DNA of 15,407 bases from assembly GCA_964459495.1 (NCBI GenBank), contig CAYWNK010000153.1:1-15407 (forward strand), given 5' to 3'. This DNA comes from CAYWNK01 sp964459495. GTDB taxonomy: Bacteria; Planctomycetota; UBA1135; GCA-002686595. Of the stretch, positions 6,449-12,287 are shown piece by piece (positions within the stretch are counted from its first letter, which is position 1; every line of letters starts with the position of its first letter). Under the pieces are notes generated by a model, which was not told where the DNA came from, did not search any database, and saw nothing but the letters and a program-made list of their open reading frames with translations. A program made the position numbers and the translations under genes.

Positions 6449-8410
6449 ATGACCGACTCGATCCGCGTGCTGCCGTCCTCCCCCGATGATCTCACCGCGC
6501 TCGGGACGCAGGGCCTGGCGGCCGCCCGCGCCGCCCTGGAGCGCGTGCTCGAGCTGGGTGCGGACGCCCCCGGCGAAGAGGTGCTCGATGCCTACGACAG
6601 CATCGGTCGGCACCTGAACGGTCTGCACGGCCAGGTGGGGCTCGCGCCGAGCGTGCACCCTGACAAGGCCGTGCGCGAGGCGGCGGAACAGGTTCAGCAG
6701 GAGCTGTCGGCCTTCGGGACCGAGCTCGGGATGCACCGCGGCCTGTACGAGCGTCTGGCGGGCGTGCAGCTTGGCAAAGACGCTAGCGCGGACGACCGGC
6801 GCCTGCTCGAGCACGCGCTGCGCGACTTTCGGCGCAGCGGCGTCGACAAGGACGACGCGACCCGCGAGCGCATCACAGCCCTCAAGGAAGAGCTCGTCAC
6901 CGTCGGCCAGACCTTCGACCGCAACATCATCGAGGGCGGCCGGACGCTGGAGCTGGCCGGTGGCCACGGGGACCTGGCGGGTCTGCCGGCCGACTACCTG
7001 GAGAGCCATCCCGAAGGTGAGGACGGCTCCGTTTCCATCTCGACCGATCCCACCGACGCCCTGCCGGTGATGCTCTACGCGGAGTCGGACGACGTGCGCC
7101 GGCGCATGGCCGTCGAGATGTCGAACAAGGCCTACCCGGTCAACGTCGACGTGCTGCACAAGCTGCTGACGCTGCGTCACGAGCTGGCCGAGGCGCTGGG
7201 TTACGACACCTGGGCGGACTACGTCACCGAGGACAAGATGGTGGGCTCGTCGTCGGCGGCGAGCGCCTTCCTGAAGCGCGTCGCCGAGCGCGCGCGGCCC
7301 GCGGCCGATGCCGAGTACGCGGAGCTGCTGACCGAGCTGCGCGAGGTGCAGCCGGGTGCGGAGCGGGTGGAGCTGCACCAGGTGCGCTACCTCGAGGAGC
7401 GCGTCAAGCGCACGCGGCTCGCGTTTGACTCCCAGAGCGTGCGGCCCTACCTGGCCTACGATCGGGTCCAGGCGGGCGTGCTCGGCGTCGCTGAGCGCCT
7501 GTACGGCGTGACGTTCCGCGCCGCGCCGGAAATCGAGGTGTGGCACGACAGCGTACGCGCGTTCGAGGTGCTCGACGGGGACCGCGTGATGGCACGCTTC
7601 TACCTCGACATGTGGCCCCGGGAGGGCAAGTACAAGCACGCGGCGATGTTCGGCCTGGCCAGCGGCATGGCGGCCCGTGGCGACAACGAGGAGGTGCTGC
7701 CCGAAGCGGCGCTGGTGTGCAACTTCCCCGAGCCTTCGAAGGACGATCCGGGCCTGATGCTGCACAGCCAGGTGACGACCTTCTTCCACGAGTTCGGGCA
7801 CCTGCTGCACCACCTGTTTGCGGGCGACCAGCGCTACCTGTCCTTCAGCGGCATCGCGACCGAGTGGGACTTCGTCGAAGTGCCGAGTCAGCTCTTCGAG
7901 GAGTGGGCCTGGGACGCGGGTGTCCTCGCGACCTTCGCCCGCCATCACGAGACAGATGAGGCTTTGCCCGCGGAGCTGGTTCAGCGCCTGCGCAGCGCCG
8001 AGGAGTACGGCAAGGCCCTGCAGGTCTCGACGCAGATGGTCTACGCGACGCTCTCGCTCGAGCTTTACAGCCGCGACCCGAAGGGCCTGGATCCGGACGC
8101 CGAGATGCGCCGTCTGCGCGCGGAGATGACCCCGTTCACCGAGCCGGAGGCCCATCACTTCATCGCGGCTTTTGGCCACCTGCACGGCTACTCGGCCATC
8201 TACTACACCTACATGTGGTCCCTGGTGATCGCCAAGGACCTGTGGGGGCAGTTCGCGAGTCAGCCGATGGACGCGGCGGTGGCGGCTAGCTACCGCAAGC
8301 AGATCCTCGAGCCAGGCGGCCGGCAGGATGCTGCGGAGTTGGTCCAGGCCTTCCTCGGTCGCGATTACGACTTCGGAGCCTGGGAGTCCTGGCTGGCGGC
8401 GAAGGCCTAG
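6449..8410 (+). CDS. M3-family zinc metallopeptidase (oligopeptidase A / thimet oligopeptidase-like)
   Basis: This 653-residue protein should be a cytoplasmic endopeptidase that cuts short peptides released by proteases or signal-peptide turnover. The zinc site is complete: HEFGH at 447-451 (ligands His447 and His451, catalytic Glu448) and the third ligand Glu477 in the DFVEVPSQ block, followed by LFEEW. The substrate-binding tyrosine block HGYSAIYYTYMW is at 579-590, as in thimet oligopeptidase, Dcp and oligopeptidase A. The long helical N-terminal half (1-220) and the SDDVRRRM block (about 212-219) are typical of the family, and the length is normal at around 650-700. No signal peptide is present. 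ATG 6449 follows ino1 by 15 bases with only a weak GAAG upstream. I cannot separate PrlC-like from Dcp-like specificity from sequence alone, so no symbol is given. Confidence 0.93.
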   Translation: MTDSIRVLPSSPDDLTALGTQGLAAARAALERVLELGADAPGEEVLDAYDSIGRHLNGLHGQVGLAPSVHPDKAVREAAEQVQQELSAFGTELGMHRGLYERLAGVQLGKDASADDRRLLEHALRDFRRSGVDKDDATRERITALKEELVTVGQTFDRNIIEGGRTLELAGGHGDLAGLPADYLESHPEGEDGSVSISTDPTDALPVMLYAESDDVRRRMAVEMSNKAYPVNVDVLHKLLTLRHELAEALGYDTWADYVTEDKMVGSSSAASAFLKRVAERARPAADAEYAELLTELREVQPGAERVELHQVRYLEERVKRTRLAFDSQSVRPYLAYDRVQAGVLGVAERLYGVTFRAAPEIEVWHDSVRAFEVLDGDRVMARFYLDMWPREGKYKHAAMFGLASGMAARGDNEEVLPEAALVCNFPEPSKDDPGLMLHSQVTTFFHEFGHLLHHLFAGDQRYLSFSGIATEWDFVEVPSQLFEEWAWDAGVLATFARHHETDEALPAELVQRLRSAEEYGKALQVSTQMVYATLSLELYSRDPKGLDPDAEMRRLRAEMTPFTEPEAHHFIAAFGHLHGYSAIYYTYMWSLVIAKDLWGQFASQPMDAAVAASYRKQILEPGGRQDAAELVQAFLGRDYDFGAWESWLAAKA

Positions 8411-8447
8411 TTCTGGGGGGCCCCAAGGCGGGTTGGGGGGGCGAAGG

Positions 8448-8453
8448 TAGACT
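8448..8453 (+). promoter_or_regulatory. Candidate -10 box upstream of the PDZ protein gene
   Basis: TAGACT here is the same hexamer as the one before thyX. A standard spacing would start transcription near 8460, giving a 32-base leader that includes the GGAG ribosome binding site. No clear -35 element is seen at 16-18 bases upstream. Pattern match only. Confidence 0.3.
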
Positions 8454-8481
8454 GAACGCCTCGCCGTCTCGCTAATTCATT

Positions 8482-8485
8482 GGAG
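8482..8485 (+). promoter_or_regulatory. Ribosome binding site deciding the start of the PDZ protein gene
   Basis: GGAG lies six bases before TTG 8492. The upstream in-frame TTG at 8480 overlaps this motif and has no ribosome binding site of its own. The motif therefore favours 8492 and a product beginning MSQSS. Confidence 0.55.
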
Positions 8486-8491
8486 TCTCCC

Positions 8492-10810
8492 TTGAGCCAG
8501 AGTTCTGTTCTGATCGTCGCGCTTCTCGCCGGCTTAGGCGCCGGAACCCTCGGCGGCTATTGGCTGGGGAGCATGTCCAGTGGGGCGGAGTCCGCACCGG
8601 CTCTAGCCGCGATGCCGGACGGATCCGTTGCGATGCAGCCCAAGGCAGGCAAGAGCGTGGAGCTGGCCGCTGCCACAGGGCCCGGTGGCCCGGCGCCGGC
8701 GACTTGGGACGCGGACGGCCAAGCTTCGAAAGTCGCCGCGGTGGCGGAGAAGCAGGCCGCTGTGGCAGCCAGGCGGGTGGCAGTCGGGGATGGGCCCGAG
8801 CGCGACCCTAGCTGGACCGGTGTCATCGCCGGGGATGTCGTAGACTCGAGCGGTGATCCCATCGCGGGGGCTACCGTAGTCACGGGCGGGATCCAGGCCT
8901 GGTCGGACGGCGTCGTGGCATTGAAGCCCAGCGAGAAAGTCGGCCGCGCCTACTCGGGCAGGAAGTCACTCCAAGTGCAGCTGGAGGATGCGGCCAAGCG
9001 AATTCGGAGGAGAGAGCTGGCGCAGGTCGAGGTGCAATCCGACGGGAGCGGGCGCTTCGAGCTTTCAGGTCTGGAGACGGGAACCCACATGATCCAAGGC
9101 TATGCCGAGGGGTACATCTTCAGCCACGCACAGGCCGTGACGGGGGAGTGGACCCGGCTGATCGGAAGCCGGGTGGCCCGCTTCGCGATCGACGTGCAAT
9201 TGCCCGATGGCACCGAGCCTGCGGAGGTGATCGTCATCGCAGTCAGTTCAGGCGGCGATGAACAGGTCCTGACGAGCTGGACCCCCGATGCCAAGGAGCT
9301 GCGGCTATCGAGAAAGCAGCTGCGGGTCCGGTTCCTCGCTGGGCAAGTTCGCGCCTACGACTGGCGCCATCACGTCGGCGAGTTCACGTCCGACGTGATC
9401 ACGTTGGTGCCGGACCCGGATCCAAGCAAGGCAAGCAAGTACTCGGTGACGCTGAAGGAGCAAACCCAGCTGCGCGTCACAGTGGAAGACAAGTCGACGG
9501 TGCTGCCGCACCTCGATCCCTGGGTGAAGCTCAAGGCCCAAGGGATGTCCGCTTCGGCAGCGATCCCGATGAAGCGACGGGGCAGTGGGCCGTACATTGT
9601 TCCGGATCTTGAATTGGGCGCCTATGAGATCATGGTTGGACGGGGGGCGGAGGAGCCGGAGGTTGCGCAGGCCGTGGAGATCAGGCCAGGCCTCAACCAG
9701 GCGGAGGTCACGCTGGGAGAGGTCGACCCTGACAGCTTCATCGTCGTCACTTGCACTGGACCCGATGGTCGCCCTGTGCCCGAAGTGGACTTTCGGTTCA
9801 CGAACAAGAGCGCTGGATCCAGCCACATCGGCCGGGTCGACGACCTCGTGATGCGTCCAGGCGGCGAGTACTGGCTGGCTTGGACGAAAGTGCTGCTGGG
9901 CAATCCAAGAACGGAAATGACCGAGGTGGAGATCACCGCGCAGACCGGGGCCTATGGGGAACAATCCAAGCCCGTCGGTGAAGATGGGCGGGTGGCATTC
10001 AGCTTCGTTCCGGGCTGTGACCTGACGGTGATGGTGAGCGATGCACCGAAAGGGAAAGTGCGGGTTCAAGCGCTCGAGGTCCTGGCGGATGCCCCGGTCA
10101 ATGACCACAGGACGTACTCCGACCAGAACTCGGCGGTGGTCGACAGCACGGGGATTGCTGCGATCGGCCTTCTCCAGCCAGGGGAGTACTCCGTTGTGGT
10201 TGCGGCGCAGATCTCAGATTGGCAGTACGGTCCGCCGATCGTTCAGCAAACCGTGCGCCTCACAGGCGGGCCCCAGACGCTCCGTCTTGCCTGTCCCCCG
10301 CTGCAGGACTTGGTGCTGCTGGCGCCGGACCACAAGCCGGGCACTGATTTCCATCTAAGCCTGCTGTCCGGTGACCGACAGAACTATGGATGGCATGCCA
10401 CGCTCGATTCGGACGGTCAAGCCGTGTTTCCCGGCCTGGCGGCGGGAGCCTATATGCTGAATTGCTGGAGCGAGGAAAGCCGGGGGCAGATGGAGATCTC
10501 CATCCCATGTGGCGAAGTGGTCTTCGAAACCATGAAGGCCAACGGCCTTCGCGTGATCCGGGTCACGGACGGCACGGCGGGAGCGCGCGCCGGCCTACAG
10601 GCTGGTGATATCCTCGTCGGTGTGAACGGGCACAAAGCTGGGGATCCCCTGTTCCACAATCGCATGTGGATCGAGATGTCTGAGGGGCCGGCGACGCTCT
10701 ACGTACAACGGGGTACCCGCACTCTCGAGCTCAAGGCGGAGAAGCTCGAGGGAGACGCCGTGTACGCTTCCTTTGGGGTGGAGTGGCGCGAGACCGGCCA
10801 GGCGCGTTAG
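8492..10810 (+). CDS. Membrane-anchored carboxypeptidase-regulatory-like protein with C-terminal PDZ domain
   Basis: This 772-residue protein has a Gly-rich hydrophobic anchor at about 6-26 and a poorly conserved Ala-rich linker to about 105, so most of it should be outside the cytoplasmic membrane. A carboxypeptidase-regulatory-like beta-sandwich begins with GDVVDSSGDPIAGATVV (114-130). It is interrupted by a charged helical insert (about 140-178) and resumes with GSGRFELSGLETGTH (185-199). Several more beta-rich, probably Ig-like segments follow (about 230-660). The last 90 residues form a PDZ-like domain: GLRVIRVTDG, then AGLQAGDILVGVNG, the typical peptide-binding loop and helix wording. 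No protease residues are seen, so scaffolding, binding or sensing is likelier than catalysis. The start at TTG 8492 rests on GGAG at 8482; TTG 8480 would add four residues. Similar anchored proteins sit near sigma factors and kinases in Planctomycetes, and a sigma remnant follows here. Confidence 0.82.
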   Translation: MSQSSVLIVALLAGLGAGTLGGYWLGSMSSGAESAPALAAMPDGSVAMQPKAGKSVELAAATGPGGPAPATWDADGQASKVAAVAEKQAAVAARRVAVGDGPERDPSWTGVIAGDVVDSSGDPIAGATVVTGGIQAWSDGVVALKPSEKVGRAYSGRKSLQVQLEDAAKRIRRRELAQVEVQSDGSGRFELSGLETGTHMIQGYAEGYIFSHAQAVTGEWTRLIGSRVARFAIDVQLPDGTEPAEVIVIAVSSGGDEQVLTSWTPDAKELRLSRKQLRVRFLAGQVRAYDWRHHVGEFTSDVITLVPDPDPSKASKYSVTLKEQTQLRVTVEDKSTVLPHLDPWVKLKAQGMSASAAIPMKRRGSGPYIVPDLELGAYEIMVGRGAEEPEVAQAVEIRPGLNQAEVTLGEVDPDSFIVVTCTGPDGRPVPEVDFRFTNKSAGSSHIGRVDDLVMRPGGEYWLAWTKVLLGNPRTEMTEVEITAQTGAYGEQSKPVGEDGRVAFSFVPGCDLTVMVSDAPKGKVRVQALEVLADAPVNDHRTYSDQNSAVVDSTGIAAIGLLQPGEYSVVVAAQISDWQYGPPIVQQTVRLTGGPQTLRLACPPLQDLVLLAPDHKPGTDFHLSLLSGDRQNYGWHATLDSDGQAVFPGLAAGAYMLNCWSEESRGQMEISIPCGEVVFETMKANGLRVIRVTDGTAGARAGLQAGDILVGVNGHKAGDPLFHNRMWIEMSEGPATLYVQRGTRTLELKAEKLEGDAVYASFGVEWRETGQAR

Positions 10811-10874
10811 CCCGCAGCATCTCGATGGGGACAGCGCGGCGGAGTCTTCCGTCGTTGGTCACGCTTGTTTTCCG

Positions 10875-10880
10875 TAGATG
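10875..10880 (+). promoter_or_regulatory. Weak candidate -10 box before the sigma-factor remnant
   Basis: TAGATG lies in a locally AT-richer patch (about 10861-10880) inside the 107-base gap after the PDZ gene. A TTGGTC at 10855-10860 resembles a -35 box but the spacer is only 14 bases. The local drop in GC is the main reason to note it. Confidence 0.2.
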
Positions 10881-10904
10881 GGCGCCGCGCCTGCACGCGC
10901 CGGG

Positions 10905-10909
10905 GGAGG
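10905..10909 (+). promoter_or_regulatory. Strong ribosome binding site for the sigma-factor remnant
   Basis: GGAGG ends eight bases before GTG 10918. It is one of the best Shine-Dalgarno matches in the window. It supports translation from 10918 rather than from the more distant in-frame ATG at 10783, which lies inside the PDZ gene. Confidence 0.55.
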
Positions 10910-10917
10910 ATAGGGGC

Positions 10918-11097
10918 GTGAGCACTTCCCCTGCACCCGAGCCCGATCCCCATATCGATGCACGTCTCGCTGGGGCGGGCTGGGTGCTGGCTTTGGCGGG
11001 GCGGCTCGCGCGGGATCAGGCGGCGGCCGAGGACATTGCACAGAGCACGCTCGCTCTGGCGCTGGAGCGGCGGCCGGCGCTAGGGCAGGGCGGGTAG
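10918..11097 (+). pseudogene. Truncated ECF sigma factor (region 2 N-terminal fragment only)
   Basis: The frame encodes 59 residues. After a short acidic/Pro-rich start it reads GWVLALAGRLARDQAAAEDIAQSTLALAL, which matches the opening of sigma-70 region 2 in ECF factors: the first helix, then the acidic AEDIAQ-type segment corresponding to the usual A-x-D-x-x-Q. The frame stops at TAG 11095 before regions 2.3-2.4, and region 4 is absent. The following sequence encodes an unrelated exported protein in another frame, and I see no continuation of a sigma factor downstream. The start GTG 10918 has GGAGG eight bases upstream. A remnant left by deletion or replacement is the simplest reading. A functional micro-protein that binds core RNA polymerase is possible but unsupported. 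Resemblance to sigma factors is by motif reading only. Confidence 0.55.
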
Positions 11098-11100
11098 CAT
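11095..11100 (+). promoter_or_regulatory. Candidate -10 box for a leaderless transcript of the secreted-protein gene
   Basis: TAGCAT fits TAnnnT and is followed by exactly six bases and then ATG 11107, the same spacing as upstream of thyX. Its first three bases are the stop codon of the sigma remnant. No good -35 box is visible. Confidence 0.35.
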
Positions 11101-11106
11101 GGCGAG

Positions 11107-12135
11107 ATGAAATCGCTCGCACTGCTCGCAGCTCTAGTCGTCTCTGGGCCCAGTCCGGCCCTACGCCAGGATGGTGCGCCGGACCCACCGTTGGAAGCGC
11201 GGTCCGGGGCGCTGACCCGTCGGATTCAGATCGTCGTCCACGGCAAGCTCGTCGACTGGGAGATGGAGTCGACGTTGAATGGGAAATCGCATCTCCACAG
11301 CGATGATGACCTGGTCGAGGTCGTGTCGAGGTCGGTTCTGTCGGTGGCGGAAGCGCCCTGGAACGACGGCAGCGACGAAGGTGTCACGCGCAAGACCCTC
11401 AGCTTGGAATCCGAGCTGGAGGTCGAGAGAGACGGAGCTCCCTACCCTGGCGCTTCGTCGCTCTATGCAGCCGGCGATTGTCTGGTGGGAGAACCCGTGC
11501 TGTATTCGCGGGACGGCGACGGCTTGGTTCTTGACGATCAACGCAGCGACCTTGCTTCTGCCTGCGAGCCGCTGGCCGAGGCCCTGGGCTCCGACCTGGA
11601 TGGCCTGGAGCTGTTGGATGCGCTGATCGAGGGAGAGACCGAAGCGGTAGGTGAGTGGCAGGCGGCAAGCCTGTGGGTTGCGGATCTCTCCCGGCTGGGT
11701 CGCCCGATGGCCGATCAGCCGTACGGCGTCCAGCTGCCGATCGAGTCCATGCTCTGGGCTAGCATGGAGTGGCGCATCCCGTTCGAGGAGCAGACCGAGA
11801 AGACGATTCACGGTCGCCGCTACCTCGAGCTCATGCTGGAGCTGGCGGGGAGCGGGGAGCACGATCGAGTCGATGGGGTTGGGGTCGTGCAAGTGGGACT
11901 GGGCTACACGGTCCCCGGGAAGGTGGAGACCTCCACGAAGCTGAATGCAGCGGGCGAGTGCCGAATACTCTGGGATCTCAATCGCCGACGCGTCGTGAGT
12001 ATGGACTTGGGGGTTTGCTACCAGGTGGATACGAAGAGCACCGCGGTGTCCGACGAGCATGGCGACGAGGTGGCCCACGAGGAGAACGCTGTGTGGGAGT
12101 ACGACGTGACCGCAGGCTTCGCGCTGGTCGACTAG
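11107..12135 (+). CDS. Secreted protein of unknown function
   Basis: This 342-residue product has a clear Sec-type signal (MKSLALLAALVVSG, hydrophobic to about residue 14, likely cleavage near 19-20). No lipobox Cys is seen. The mature part is acidic and mostly beta-strand-like, with an early RRIQIVVHGKLVDWEME segment (about 38-55), three mid-protein Cys residues or so, and a late block GECRILWDLNRRRVVSMDLGVCYQVDTK (residues about 282-309). That late pattern, strands carrying 'G...L.WD...R.V.SMDL', is seen in assorted exported planctomycete proteins that track a polymer or lipid-like load, but I cannot name a family. No catalytic motif or transmembrane segment after the signal is visible. ATG 11107 begins the signal peptide. 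Transcription may start on this codon. A hairpin 18 bases after the stop probably ends the transcript, making this a single-gene unit. Confidence 0.72.
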   Translation: MKSLALLAALVVSGPSPALRQDGAPDPPLEARSGALTRRIQIVVHGKLVDWEMESTLNGKSHLHSDDDLVEVVSRSVLSVAEAPWNDGSDEGVTRKTLSLESELEVERDGAPYPGASSLYAAGDCLVGEPVLYSRDGDGLVLDDQRSDLASACEPLAEALGSDLDGLELLDALIEGETEAVGEWQAASLWVADLSRLGRPMADQPYGVQLPIESMLWASMEWRIPFEEQTEKTIHGRRYLELMLELAGSGEHDRVDGVGVVQVGLGYTVPGKVETSTKLNAAGECRILWDLNRRRVVSMDLGVCYQVDTKSTAVSDEHGDEVAHEENAVWEYDVTAGFALVD

Positions 12136-12152
12136 CGGGGCGGGGGAATTCG

Positions 12153-12176
12153 ATTCTCGGGCGTTTTCCCGGGAAT
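12153..12176 (+). terminator. Hairpin after the secreted-protein gene, likely transcription terminator
   Basis: ATTCTCGGG (12153-12161) pairs with CCCGGGAAT (12168-12176), giving nine pairs including one T-G wobble, around the loop CGTTTT. It begins 18 bases after the stop. No T-run follows the stem, so termination would need to be of the T-poor type. The second arm also lies in a perfect ten-base palindrome at 12166-12175, so a protein-binding site is an alternative. Confidence 0.42.
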
Positions 12177-12245
12177 GTGCGGGGTGCTGGATCGCTTGCC
12201 GCCGGTTGCTGGGTGAGCTGCCCGTACCGATTGCACGCTCCCGGT

Positions 12246-12251
12246 TAGGAT
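12246..12251 (+). promoter_or_regulatory. Candidate -10 box for the Ser/Thr kinase gene
   Basis: TAGGAT lies in the 152-base gap before the kinase, 36 bases before ATG 12288. Standard spacing would start transcription near 12258 with a leader of about 30 bases. The leader has no Shine-Dalgarno motif. No clear -35 box is present. The rest of this gap holds only the hairpin at 12153-12176. Confidence 0.25.
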
Positions 12252-12287
12252 CCGATAGGTCGCGAAACCGGGTCCCGCCCTCTCCCC

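Noticed and set aside
6098..8185. A 695-codon open frame on the - strand opposite the M3 peptidase
   Set aside because: It mirrors the codon bias of the peptidase gene, whose zinc site and tyrosine block are intact. No motif or ribosome binding site supports the antisense frame.
8411..8440. G-rich and C-rich run after the M3 peptidase gene as a terminator hairpin
   Set aside because: The TGGGGGGCCCCA symmetry leaves almost no loop, and no T-run follows.
10881..10901. GGCGC...GCGCC stem just before the GGAGG at 10905 as a riboswitch or sequestering hairpin
   Set aside because: Only five pairs, and the ribosome binding site itself is not part of the stem.
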